Notes: a model not told the origin generated them from the letters alone. A stretch of DNA of 64,000 nucleotides from Carnegiea gigantea (GCA_029747015.1 JAKOGI010000007.1:2500001-2564000), one strand, 5' to 3'. Counted from the stretch's first letter, positions 36,546 to 48,602 are shown. A program made the numbers and translations.

Positions 36546-37781
36546 GTGGGCAAGGTATGGACAATCAGAAAATTTAACGCTTTCGCTTTCATGTCTACCA
36601 TGGAAAAGGTATGGAATCTAACGCACGGAGTAGAAATAAAGGAAATAGGGGCAAATCTTTTCCTGTTTCAGTTTCATCACTGGAAGGATATGGACAGGGT
36701 AATGGAAGGACAACCATGGTTTTTTGATAAAAATGTGGTAGTACTAGATACGATAAAAGGAGATTTACAACCATCTGTCATTGGGGAAGCCCTTCATCAT
36801 GTACCTTTTTGGGTTAGAGTATACAACCCTCCCTTTGAGGGCAGACGTAAATGTAACATCAAAGCAGTGGCAGAGGCTATCGGATTGCACATAAAAACTG
36901 GCGAAGATGTGCTAGCGGGGTGGACAAAATCCCTGCGATTCAAAGTCATGGTGGACCTTAGAGAACCAATGGTGGATGAAGTCCACATAAGGCAAGACTC
37001 AGGAAGTGAAGTAACCTTGCAAGTCAAGTATGAACGATTACCCAATATATGCTACTACTATGGGAGACTAGGCCACATCGAGAAGGATTGTGTGGAAAAG
37101 GAGGACGAAGATGAAGAGGGGGCTGCCTTCAACTACGGAGAATGGCTATGTGCTTCTCCATGGAAACCCCCAAGGAAAAGCATTAACACTCATGGCCAAA
37201 CCACAGAAAAACGTAGCCTGGTGTTTAGACCAAAAAGAGACGAAAAACAACCAAGGGAGAATGAAATCGAAGAGGTGGTGTCGGGCCTTCTGCAAGTGAA
37301 TTTTTTAGAAAAGGGAACTGACCCAACGGAAACAAGAAGTGGCAAGCAGGAGGGGCAAGAAGAAAGAAAATGTGAAAGGAAGAAAGAAGGAGAGTGTAAG
37401 GCAATAAGTGAAGAAGAGGTAGAAGCACAACCTTCCAAGATTGCTAATGCAGTAGAGAGGCCAAGGAAAACTTCGCATAGATTGAGGAGAGAAGAAAAGG
37501 AGCAAGGGAGGGATGCCCTCAAACAACAAACTCACACGGGCAAGAGGAGGACTGAGGAAGTGATTATGGAGGATGTGGATGAGGAAAGGAGGACCAAGCT
37601 CAGAGTGGAAGCTGGACCGACATACGCACATGATGAGGCGAAGGCTGCTCCCGCCAAGCACAATGATCGTCATAGCTTGGAACTGCCGTGGGCTTGGGAA
37701 CCCACGAGCAGTCCGGGCCCTAAAGGGCCTATTGAGAGACAAAGATCCGGATGTGATTTTCTTGTCGGAAACCAAGTTTAA
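36546..37781 (+). pseudogene. LINE ORF1: DUF4283 and zinc-knuckle protein
   Basis: The continuous frame reads CLVGKVWTIRKFNAFAF, then a DUF4283 fold (WNLTHGVEI...FLFQFHHWKDMDRVMEGQPWFF), and a retroviral-type zinc knuckle, followed by a highly charged Glu/Lys tail. In the knuckle the second cysteine is Tyr (CYYYGRLGHIEKDC), which would break zinc binding. There is a stop in this frame at 36447 and no ATG between it and the conserved domain, so the original start is lost or was shifted. The 3' end overlaps ORF2. The product would bind the element's RNA. Confidence 0.8.
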
Positions 37782-38125
37782 AACAACAGAAATGGAGCAT
37801 GTGAGAAGGCACATAAGATACGAGAACAAACTTTATGTGGAGTGTGCGGGCGAAGGGAGGAGGAGGAGTAGGGGCCTAGCACTTTTTTGGAAAAACAGCA
37901 TGGACCTAACACTGATATCTGTAACACCCGGGATTTTATCCCCTTATTCCGCCCTTTTACATTGTTAAAAATTACATTGACATGCTTGCTTAGGTGTTGT
38001 TTTTATTGAAAAGAATATTCTTTCTATTTTAGGATTATATCGGGCACTACATTGAGCAGCCTCCCGAGTATAACTGGACTGACGAACCTTGGGACTAGTC
38101 CTGCAATTTATTGAATCGAACATTG

Positions 38126-38346
38126 GATATTAATTATAATGTGATGAGTGGATAAGCTTATATTAATTATGATGTGATGAGTGGATAACTCGTATTAATT
38201 ATGATGCGACGAGTGGATAAGCTCGTATTAATTATGATGTAACGAGTGGATAAGCTCGTATTAATTATGATGTGATGAGTGGATAAGCTCGTATTAATTA
38301 TGATGTGACCAGTGGATAAGCTCGTATTAATTATGACGTGACGAGG
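38126..38346 (+). repeat. Minisatellite A, 33-bp unit
   Basis: About 6.7 direct copies of a 33-bp unit read TTAATTATGATGTGATGAGT then GGATAAGCTCGTA, with scattered single-base changes. It lies in the first quarter of the solo LTR. Confidence 0.9.
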
Positions 38347-38544
38347 TAATTATCCACAACAAAAGAAAAAAAGAAAAAAGAAAAGAAATTATTATTATTT
38401 AAGGGGCCAAAGCCCCTTCTTTGAAGGGGGGAGGAAGGGGTGCGGCAAGGGTTTGGAACCCGTGACCCCCCACCGTGATTTCTCCCTCAACCCCAGCGGC
38501 CAGCAGAGCAAGCAGGGGTTCACATCTAACCCTAATCTGTCCAA

Positions 38545-39128
38545 TAAAGTTTATCGATCATTGAATGTTTGTTGAAAATATATTGATTATTGATTATAGT
38601 TCATTCAGAATTCAACCTGATTATCAGTGATTGGAGGAATAAAGTTTATCGATCATTAAAGGTTTATTGAAAGTATATTGATTATTGCAAGTTTATGAAA
38701 AGCTTATCGATTATTGAAGGTTTATTGAAAATATATTTATTATTACAAGTTTATGAAAAGTTTATTCATCATTGAAGGTTTATTGAAAATATATTGATTA
38801 TTGCAAGATTATGGAAAGTTTATCGATCATTGAAGGTTTATTGAAAGTATATTGATTATTGCAAGTTTATGAAAAGTTTATTCATCATTGAAGGTTTATT
38901 GAAAATATATTGATTATTGCAAGATTATGGAAAGTTTATCGATCATTGAAGGTTTATTGAAAATATATTGATTATTGCAAGTTTATGGAAAATTTATCGA
39001 TCATTGAAGGTTTATTGAAAATATATTAATTATTGCAAGTTTATAGAAAATTTATCGATTATTAAAAGTTTATTAAAAGTATATTGATTATTGCAAGTTA
39101 TGAAAAATTTATCGATTATTGAACGTTC
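38545..39128 (+). repeat. Minisatellite B, 58-bp unit
   Basis: Direct copies of a unit of about 58 bp contain TTTATCGATCATTGAAGG, TTTATTGAAAATATATTG and ATTATTGCAAGTTTATG. The first copy (38545-38640) is separated and diverged; from about 38641 there are roughly eight regular copies. Confidence 0.88.
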
Positions 39129-39775
39129 ATTGTCTGCCAAAAGGCAGAAATTCAAGTTCAATGCTCATTATCTGCCAAAAGGCAACAATTCAAGTTCAAT
39201 GTGTATTGTTCTGCCAAAAGGCAGAAATTCAAATTCAATGTTCATTGTCTGCCAAAAGGCAGCAATTCAAGTTCAATGTTTATTGTTCTACCAAAAGGTA
39301 GAAATTCAAGTTTAATGTTTATTATTCTGCCAAAAGGCAGAAATTCAAGTTCAATGCTCATTGTCTGCCAAAAGGTAGCAATTCAAGTTCAATGTGTATT
39401 GTTCTGCCAAAAGGCAGAAATTCAAGTTCAATGTTCATTGTCTGCCAAAAGGCAGCAATTCAAGTTCAATATTTATTGTTCTGCCAAAAGGCAGAAATTC
39501 AAGTTCAATGTTCATTGTCTGCCAAAAGACAGCAATTCAAATTCAATGTGTATTGTTCTGCCAAAAGGCAGAAATTTAAGTTCAATGTTCATTGTCTGCC
39601 AAAAGGCAGAAATTCAAATTCAATGTTCATTGTCTGCTAAAAGGCATAAATTCAACTTTAATGTTTATTGTTCTGTCAGAAGGCAGAAAGTCAAGTTCAA
39701 TGTTTATTGTTCTGCCAAAGGGCAGAAATTCAAGTTCAATATTCATTGTCTGCCAAAAGGCAGAAATTCAAAGTT
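39126..39775 (+). repeat. Minisatellite C, 37-38-bp unit with internal palindrome
   Basis: About 17 direct copies of a 37- or 38-base unit contain TCTGCCAAAAGGCAGAAATT and CAAGTTCAATGTTCATTG. Each unit holds a CTGCC/GGCAG stem with an AAAA loop. The array has long open reading frames in all three plus-strand frames simply because the unit lacks stops; no protein is implied. Confidence 0.92.
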
Positions 39776-42700
39776 ATACGTTATAAAACCCTGTCAACTG
39801 GTAGAGGAATCAGGTCAATAAAGAATCTCAGTCCATATGATGGATTGCAAAATATTGTACTTTAATAAACAAGCATGAGAAATTCAAAGCGCATATTACT
39901 ATATCATTAGTATATTATTCACATGACATAGTTACATGTTTCGCCTTATGGTCATCATTTCATGTTCCGTCGAAGATGTCTATTCCTGTATATGGCCTGT
40001 TACTGTATAGTATAGTGAAATCATCAGTTTAGTGACTCTATCGCATTGAACGTGATAGTTATTCTAGTGTCAATGCTAAATTCATATAGTCTGTCACCTG
40101 ACAGCATCTTCGACGAAATTTAAATTTTCAGAATTTCAAGAAAAACGATAACACGCCTAACCCTTGGGTTGGGGGCGTTACAATTTCATGGTCCCAAAAT
40201 CATATCAAGGTAGCTGGGAACTATGAGGGGCACCAAAATACTGTAAGATTGACGGGTATTTATGGGTATCCGAATAATGAGGACAAGTGGAAAACATGGG
40301 ATCTTATCACAAGCCTAAAGAAAGATGGCACACCTTGGCTATGTTCTGGAGACTTTAATGAAATACTCAAGTATGCAGATAAGGTTGGGGCCCCACCGAA
40401 AAATCAAGCTGTGATTGAAGACTTCCAGAAAGTAGTGGCTACATGTGAGCTCAAGGATCTGGGCTTCACGGGTCATCCATTTACATGGACAAATAACAGG
40501 CAGGACGAGGAAAATGTCCAGGAAAGGCTGGACCGTTTCCTTTGTAACAAAGAGCGGCTGCAAGTATTCACATCCAATACGGTCATGCATCTCCCAAAAT
40601 GCAGGTCTGATCATGTACCTATACTACTAACAAGCGAACAGATGCTGAACATGAGAGCAAGGCGAAGAAGAGGAAATGAACAACCCACCAGGTTTGAAAA
40701 GGCATGGACTTATGAGCCAAACTGCGAGGCCGTTGTAAGGAACAGCTCGGCATTGACTACTGGTACAACCCACGGGGAGAGGCTACAGGGGGTATGTGAG
40801 GATATCAAAACAGCATTGGGCACAACCTTTAGATCACTAAGCAATGAAAAGAGGAAGGCACTAGAGGAAATTGCAAAGCTACAGGGGCTGAACCAAACGA
40901 CTGCTGTGATTGAGAGGACCCGAAGCCTAAACCACAGAATTGAAGAGATTGAACAAATGGAAGAAACGATGTGGTTCCAAAGGAGCCGGCAGAACTGGCT
41001 AACGGACAGGGATCAAAATACTGCGTTCTTTCATGAAAAGGCATCCTAAAGGTCCAGGACAAACTGAGTGCAGCGAATCCAGAATAGTTCCGGGCAATGG
41101 TTTGAGGATGAAGAGGACATCGAGGAGGTTTTTCTGGACTATTTCCAAACTTTATTTGCTAGAGGTGAATCCACAAACTGGGACAAGATCATGGAAGCCA
41201 CAACGTCCCGAGTCATGCCAGAAATAAATGAGAACCTGATGAAGCCTTACCTTGGGCACGAGGTATATGAAGCGCTCAACCAAATGCACCCTACGAAGGC
41301 GCTAGGGCCTGATGGAATGTCTGCAATTTTTTTCCAACATTAATAGTGCGACCGGAGGTGACTCAAATGGTACTGGGCATACTAAATGGGAATATCAGCC
41401 CGGAACCATTCAACAACAGTTTCATCGTTCTCATCCCAAAGGTTAAAGCGCCAGAGTCTCCAAAAGATTTCCGGCCAATAAGCCTATGCAACGTATTATA
41501 TAAGTTAGTTTCCAAAGTTCTTATCAATAGGCTCAAGCCCATACTCCCACACATAATTCATGAGTCCCAGAGTGCATTTGTGCCGGGCAGGTTAATTACT
41601 GATAACACCATTACAGCTTTTGAGCACTTCCATTTTTTGAGGAAAAAGAAATGCAGGGGAGGTAACGGTTACATGGCACTGAAGCTAGATATGAGTAAAA
41701 CCTATGACCAGATTGAATGGAAGTACTTGGAGGCTATGCTTCTGCAGCTGGGTTTCAACCGTAGATGGGTTGATTTGGTTATGAGTTTGGTATCCTCTGT
41801 CTCCTATCAGGTGCTAATCAATGGCTACCCGTCCAAAGTGATACGGCCCCAAACGGGCCTCAGACAAGGTGACCCCTTCTCACCGTATCTTTTCCTAATA
41901 TGCGCAGAAGGCCTGTCCAACTTGATCAATGATGCCGTGAGGACCAGATCACTTCATGGAATCAAGGTATGCAGAGGAGCACCCATGGTTTCACATTTAT
42001 TTTTTGCAGACGATAGCCTGCTTTTTGCTAGGGCGAACGAGTTAGAAGCAAAAACAGTAATTAACATTTTTCAACATTATGAAACTGCTTCGGGACAAAT
42101 GGTCAACCTGGACAAGTCTGAGGTCTCATATAGCCGAAATGTGAGCAACAACACGCGTAATATGCTTCGTGAGAAGTTGGGTTTTAAGGAAGTTGAGGCC
42201 CACCAACGCTATTTGGGGCTTCCAACCTATGTAGGGAGATCCAAAAAAGCGGTGTTTAATGAAGTCTGTGACCGAGTCTTGAAGAAACTAAAAGGCTGGA
42301 AGGAAAAATTATTATCCAAGGTGGGAAAGGAGGTGCTTCTCAAAGCAGTCATCCAGGCCATTCCTATGTCACAATGCAGTGCTTTGAGTTTCCGAGGACT
42401 TTATGTGATGATCTGGAACATCTATGTCGGAGATTTTGGTGGGCCCAAAATGTGGAAAATAAGCGCCTTGCGTGGATGGCTTGGGACAAACTGTGTGAAC
42501 CAAAAAGGGAGGGGGGACTGGGTTTTCGGAAATTCCATCACTTTAATTTGGCAATGCTGGCCAAACAATGCTGGAGATTGGTCACAGACGAGGAATCTTT
42601 AGTCTCAAGAATCCTCAAGGTAAGATATTTTCCATGTACTCCTTTCTGGGAGGCAAAAATCGGTTTTCAACCCAGCTATGTTTGGAGAAGCATGTTGAAA

Positions 42701-45245
42701 GCGAGGAAAGTTCTGGAGATGGGATGCCGATGGACTATTGGTGATGGCAATAAAGTCAAAATCTGGGGAAGCTAGTGGTTGCCACGGTAAAATGCAAGCA
42801 GAATCATCACAACACCTCGTTTGCTCGGGCCTGACTCATATGTCAGTGACCTAATTGACCCTATTGAAAGGAAATGGCGGGTAGAGCTGGTGCAGAATAT
42901 TTTCCTACCATCGCAGGCTATAGATATCATGTCCATACCTTTGGCCACAGAGGCTCATGCAGACTATGTTATATGGGAGCCTAAAACAGATGGTGTTTTC
43001 TCAGTGAGATCGGCATACCGATTAATTAGGAAAGCACACTTTTTCCATGAAGGATCCTCCCAAGCAACCACTTCGGGCCAACATGATGGGAGATGAGAGA
43101 GATTATGGGAGGCAACTGCTGCACCGAGAACAAAGAATTTCCTTTGGAGAGCTTGCCATGACAGTTTAGCCACCCGAGTGAACTTGCATAAAAGAGGATT
43201 AGATGTTGATGTTTATTGACCTTTATGTGGTGAGGACTATGAAACTGTGAGACACCTCCTAATAGATTGTTACTGGGCAAAATTACTATGGAGAATGTCT
43301 CCATTTCGCTTTGAATTTGAAGAGAGACAGGCAAGGAATTTTGGTATATGGTGCCACTTACTATTCGAGAAGATGGATAAGGACCAGAGGGGATTATTCT
43401 CAGTGATTGCCAACTCTATATGGAGAATGAGAAATGAGTAGGTTTTTGAGGTAACGAGGTGGAACATCACTAAAACCCTGCAAGTGGTAGTGGATGGATG
43501 GCAACGTTTCAGGGAAGCCATAGAGAGGAAGAATTGCCCTCGTGCTGCAAAAAAAAAAAGAACTCAGAGAAATGGCTTCCGCCGAGGGGAATGTTGTATA
43601 AGGCAAATGTGGATGCTGCTTTGGACAGAGGGTATGGAAGAGGATGCGGACTAATAATCCGTGACTCAAAAGGTAATCAAATAGTAGCAGCATGTGTGAA
43701 GATAGAGGCAAACTGGGATGCAGAAACAACAGAGGCCTATGCTGTATTTCAAGGGCTGAAGATTGCTCGGGAAGCTGGCATTCGAGATCTGGTGATGGAG
43801 TCAGACGCATTGAGAGTGGTTCAGGCACTTCAGGGGAGCAAACGAAGATCATATGCTAGCATCTTTATTGATAAAACTTTAAGCCTAGTTCCTTGTTTCA
43901 ATGTCATTTCCTTTTGTCATGTTAATCGTTCTACTAATAGTGTAGCTCATGAACTAGCAAAGCATACTCTAAGGATGGATGGGGAGAGGGTATGGTTAGA
44001 GGAGGGATCGAATTGCATCACTAGCTTAGTTGAGAAGGAAAAACCACACGATGTAACTTGATTCCATTGAATGAGAAACCCATCTTCCATCTCAAAAAAA
44101 AAAATAATAAAAATTGAAAGCTAAGGTAAGAAATAGTGATTATAAGCCCCACCTTTAGGGAGGTAAAATGGCAAAAAATAAGGTATAGAAGTTGACATTT
44201 TTCTGATATGATTCCTGCAAATATGCTCTTTACCTGTTTGATGTTGAGTTGAAAGAGAATGTTCATCGAATCCAATTATTAAGAAATTAGGCTTTGTTTA
44301 TCTATTAAATTAAATTAAAAAACAAATCTCCAACCACTATGATTTCTGACAGGTTCTTATTCATCAAGTCTTACAATAGTTTGTTATGAAAATGATATAT
44401 TAGGTGTTAATCTTGTGTGCAAGTTCAGATAGGTGAAAGTGAAGATGGATATGAAGGGGCCTTTTTTTAGGCATTTTAAAAGGTTTGTAGGTTTTTATTT
44501 TTGTCTTTTTAAGATCATCCAGGCCTAAAAATATAAAAAAAAAAGTTGTATTTGTTTCGTCTCATAGGAAACTTTGTTTTCAGGGGAAAATAATTTTCCT
44601 TAGAATGAAGGAAAATTTTTTCACGTTGAATAGAGTATAAGTTGATTTTAAGTTTTTTAGGCTCTCATACGGTCTCACACTTTTTCTCTCTTATGTATCT
44701 ATTTCCTTAATATATGATTTGAAGATTGAAACAGTGACATAGGTTTGAATATTAAAGCAACGTATTAAATATTAGCAAAGTTGTATCATCCCGATGCCGG
44801 TGCCGGTGAATCTGATGACAATTATTTTATCAAAATTCAAAATGCTCTGCAAGTTGTTGCCAAGGTTAAGAAGATAAAGAAGCTCACCAGGTTTTTCTTC
44901 TTCTTCATTTGGATTCCTACTCGAATATGGAAAATCGATAATTGTTGTGTATGCAGTTGGTAAGATAAAAAAAATTGACAAATGTACATATTTCACAGCT
45001 TTGATCTAGATGACACCAAAAGAAAAAAAAATATAAATTCCTATTTTTCTAAATTTCTTGCTTATTTTTTGTGTTTCATCATGTGCCTCTCTTTTAGTTC
45101 TGTATTCACATGTTGAAACGCAGAATTAAGAGTGAAATTTGTATTCACATCACATATAAAACAAATTATTCGCATGTCGTAACAGTGACAAACTATGACA
45201 CAAGGAAATAGATATGGGAGATTCATTAGAACTACTGGCATTATG

Positions 45246-45247
<2 letters not shown>

Positions 45248-45312
<65 letters not shown>
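45248..45312. repeat. (TA)n microsatellite
   Basis: About 32 uninterrupted TA dinucleotides. Confidence 0.95.
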
Positions 45313-45318
<6 letters not shown>

Positions 45319-47780
45319 TAGATCATCAATTATCTTTAATAAAAAATCTTTAAAGTGAAAACTTTAATTTTAAGCTTCTTATTATTAATTGATAAACGTT
45401 TATTTCAATGATTTTATGAATATTTTTTGTTCGTTAACATGTGCAACAAACATTAGCACCCAAATATAAATATCACCGACCCCCCCCCCCCCAAAAAAAA
45501 AAAAAAAAAAAAAGTGGCTTTTAAAGGCCAAAGTAAATATTGGCATCTTGGAGAATCTCTGTGGGGTAAAAGCCACATCTCAAACTGATTAATTAACCAA
45601 AAAAAAAAAAAAGGAGCTAAAAGACTAAAATTCTAAGGACAAAACAGCAATTTCGTGAAGGGCCTTGACCGGCAAAATGGTTGGTGCATCCCTTTTTCTC
45701 AGTTTTGCTGCCAAAACTGATCAGTTGGGTTGTTGGGATGCCTCTTTAGTCAAATTGGGAGGCTAACATGTAGTCAAGTACCTTCGAGTTAAACCAACAT
45801 AAGTTGATTCAAGTAGTTCGGTACTTATTTTTCTTAAATAAAGTCTCAAGTTTCAGTCTTGTGGATGGATCGAGGAAATCTATGATGGGAGAGCTTTACC
45901 CTTTATTGAGCCAACAGTAACTAGACTCTAGTGAAATAGAGGATCCAAGATTCAAAAAAAAGTACCTCCTAATCATTTATTTTTTTTAACAACATTTATA
46001 TGTGATTTTTGTTTTAATAATTATTTTAAATATGCTGATTTAATATTAACATAATTTGATGATAAAATAAAAAGTCTAAGAATGACAATAGGAGACTTTT
46101 AAAGATAAAAATTAGAACAAAACAATCACCAAAATTTATGATGGATATGCCTTTGATATGTTTTTTTTTTCCTGGTGTACATCTAATTTCTTATATTTTT
46201 ATGGTTAATAGCTATATAACAATTATAGAATTCTATCTAAATTATTTCATTTTTGGTGGTATATAAATTAGTATTTTAAAAAGGAAAATATGTTTTATTC
46301 TTTAATTAGAAAAAAGGGGGGCTTAACGATTATTGTTACTAATTAGTCTTTTGTTGTACGCTAGGGAATGACTTTTCTAACATCTTAAAATTAGGGTTGA
46401 AAATTACTTCGTGAATAGTTCAAAATTGGTCTCTCTCCAAAAATGAGATCACACGAAAAGTTGCCGTTACTACATAGAATATATAATAATGTAATATTTT
46501 GTCTCACTTCTATGTACAAACCAACATGTAATGAATGACGATAGTTATAAGCAAGCTAATTATATGACACCTTCGAAAGTTCATATTTTCAAAATTTACA
46601 TGCATATCATATTCTCTTTTTTTTTTTTTTTCCAGATATCATATAGAAAATAAACAATACAAAAACGACATGGAATAATGGACCTACAGAAAGCATGGTG
46701 GTAGGCACTGCTAATGCATAAGTATATGTCCTCCACAGTCCACTACACCTTTGTCTCTAGTTTTTATTTTTTTTTTAATTTCTTCCTTTTTTTAATTATT
46801 TATACCCAAAAAATGTTAAGTAAAAATTTCTATGTTAATACACTACTTGATCATCCAACAATTGGAAACAAAGTTAACCGACTAGGTGAGGAGGAAAATG
46901 AGCCAATATGAGTACGTAGATTCAAATAATATTCGGACCATATATTGGGTACTTATTTTCTTTGAGTAAAATATTAGATTTGAGCATTTAAAATTTACAA
47001 TGAAAGATCTTCACTCCTTTATGGATTAATAGTAACTCGATTCTGCTAAACAGATCAAATTAAATCCTTTGATTAAAAAAAATTTAAAATTTAGCTTGAC
47101 CAACTTGCATTTTGAATGTTTTAATCCCTTTTTATCATTTTCCTTATTTAGCTAAACTTTTTGTGGCTTTTATGACGATCAAATTGGTTGCATATTCCAC
47201 ATTTCCGGGCTTGAATTGACATGTTGAGAACCGCACCCCTAGCTACTTCATTAAAGATAATTATGTTATTACAAATATTTTAGATTATTCAACCTCATTT
47301 CAAAAACTACTGGTTGGATGCTTATTTTTTCCTTAAAACTAGAAAATTTTGAGATCAGACTGAATATTTCAAATTTGACACCTGAAATATTTCTTCATAT
47401 GTTGATGATATTACAATACTATTGGTGGTAGTGGATGATGAATACAAAAGGCCAAAAAAGGTATCATTGTCATGGTAGGTGATAAAAGGACTTTGACGTA
47501 CTTTTCAACATATCATAAGTATTTATTATCAGCATGAATTATCACCCATCAGCATTTAGTCATATTGTCTATTCATAATTTCAGCTATGATCAACATTCA
47601 TCAATACTATTTAGCAATAAGTTATTGATGATAAATTCAAAAGAACATGTCCATAATAATAAACAATTCAAGCTAATGGGTTGTTGATGATTTAATACAC
47701 TAAGAACAATTAAGTAGATATTTTCTTTTTTTATATATATGATAATCCTGTAAAATAGGTAAAGTGACTAATGCAGGTAA

Positions 47781-48059
47781 GGCCCTGTTCTTTTCGTTGG
47801 TAAATCCAATTTACTAATCTCAACTAACTTCAACCGACATCAATCCACTTTACGAACTTCAATAAAAAAATATCCAATTCAACTAACTTCAACCTACTTC
47901 AACTCACTTTCCATTATTTTAACCAACTTCTACCAATCATTAAAAAAAAAAAATTCAACCCACTTCAACAAAAAAATACCCTCTTCAACCCACTTCTACC
48001 AATCTCAACCAAATTCATCCATTTACTAACTCATATTTTCCAATGAAAAGAACAAACCC
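47781..48059. mobile_element. Tourist-like MITE, 279 bp
   Basis: Ends read GGCCCTGTTCTTTTCGTTGG on the plus strand and GGGTTTGTTCTTTTCATTGG on the minus strand, flanked on both sides by TAA (47778-47780, 48060-48062). The inside is a series of imperfect CAACTAACTTCAACCNACTTC units. The patches at 35735 and 53966 are relatives in the opposite orientation. Confidence 0.82.
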
Positions 48060-48382
48060 TAAATATATCATATTCAATATTAATAACCAATAAAAGAGTT
48101 ATTAAGCCTCTTAATTAACATGAACAAACTCTTAAGAACAAGCTATAGGGATCCTACAATGACAGCAACTTTGCTCGTGGCCCCTACAATTTCAATTGTA
48201 CACACCTGAAGGCAAACTCCATAAAAGTGGATATTTTCATATCTCTGTGTCCTCCTCCGTCTCTTGTCTTTGTTCGTTGGAAATGTTATATGTCCTTTTA
48301 TTTAAGTCTAACTAATGCCGAACTAGTTAGACATTGATTCGTATTCTTGAGGCCATTTGATTTTGAATTATCTTTAAAACGG

Positions 48383-48438
48383 AATAATAATAATAATAAT
48401 AATAATAATTATTATTATTATTATTATTATTATTATTT
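48383..48438. repeat. (AAT)n-(ATT)n palindromic microsatellite
   Basis: About nine AAT units run directly into about nine ATT units, so the tract is self-complementary and sits just upstream of the long hairpin. Confidence 0.9.
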
Positions 48439-48440
48439 TC

Positions 48441-48528
48441 AAATCATGGTCTCAAAAGTTTTGTTTGAAAAGACAGTTATACACGTGTATAATTGTCTTT
48501 TTGAACAAAACTTTTGAAACTATGATTT
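48441..48528. repeat. Long near-perfect inverted repeat (44-nt arms, no loop)
   Basis: The left arm starts AAATCATGGTCTCAAAAG and ends TTATACAC; the right arm starts GTGTATAATTGTC and ends ACTATGATTT. The arms agree at 39 of 44 positions and all five differences are transitions, so some remain G-U pairs in RNA. The centre ACACGTGT has no spacer. Weaker pairing continues outward into the flanking ATT-rich DNA. It may be a small palindromic MITE or a small-RNA hairpin. Confidence 0.8.
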
Positions 48529-48602
48529 GTAAATTATTATTGTATAATTCTATATATGTACTTTTTTTTTTTTCATAATGGTAAAGTGAAGCATCGAAAC
48601 TG

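Larger units (their letters stand above)
37920..40182. mobile_element. Solo LTR of a Ty3-type retrotransposon nested in the LINE
   Basis: It begins TGTAACACCCGGGATTTTATC and ends TTGGGTTGGGGGCGTTACA, the TG...CA ends and TGTAACRCCC inverted repeat seen in LTRs of plant Ty3 chromovirus (Tekay/Del-like) elements. The flanks are ATATC (37915-37919) and ATTTC (40183-40187), a 5-bp target duplication with one change. No gag or pol and no second LTR are present, so it is a solo LTR left by recombination between LTRs. Its inside carries three successive minisatellites. The lineage assignment is from recalled end sequences only. Confidence 0.8.
37663..44061 (+). pseudogene. LINE ORF2: endonuclease, reverse transcriptase, RNase H (broken)
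   Basis: It begins MIVIAWNCRGLGNPRAV, overlapping ORF1. The endonuclease (SETK, GDFNEIL, SDHVPILL) is cut at 37919 by the solo LTR and resumes at 40188 in the same frame. Reverse transcriptase blocks are recognisable: DFRPISLCNVLYKLVSK (about 41464), SQSAFVPGRLITDN, LKLDMSKTYD, GLRQGDPFSPYLF and FADDSLLFA (near 42006). A zf-RVT remnant (PLCGEDYETVRHLLIDC, 43220) has lost its first Cys to a TGA. The RNase H domain (NVDAALDRGYGRGCGLIIRD..., 43610-43960) is open. Breaks: a stop or frameshift near 41047, frameshifts near 41341 and 42380, stops near 42773, 42787, 43094, 43218 and 43439. Not functional. Confidence 0.88.
36296..44106 (+). mobile_element. L1-type LINE retrotransposon, full length but decayed, split by a solo LTR
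   Basis: A perfect 17-bp direct repeat (ATAAAAATTGAAAGCTA) flanks the element at 36279-36295 and 44107-44123, and the right copy follows an A-rich tail (44094-44106). Inside are ORF1 with a DUF4283 domain and zinc knuckle, then ORF2 with APE-type endonuclease, reverse transcriptase, zf-RVT region and a C-terminal RNase H domain, the plant L1 layout. Without the 2.27 kb insertion (LTR plus one target copy) the element is about 5.5 kb. The 5' end, at the direct repeat, appears to keep a leader before ORF1, so it is likely full length. Several frameshifts and stops mean it is not autonomous. Confidence 0.92.

Noticed and set aside
39126..39775. Regular 37-38-base repeats with palindromes, resembling a CRISPR array
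   Set aside because: The whole unit is repeated with no unique spacers, there are no cas genes, and the context is a plant retrotransposon LTR.
39091..39865. Several long overlapping open frames of a repetitive Ser/Lys/Asn/Cys-rich protein
   Set aside because: They are the three plus-strand frames of minisatellite C, whose unit has no stop codons; all lie inside a solo LTR.
44455..44640. Possible MITE around GGGGAAAATAATTTTCC
   Set aside because: The palindrome is short and no paired ends or target duplication could be located.
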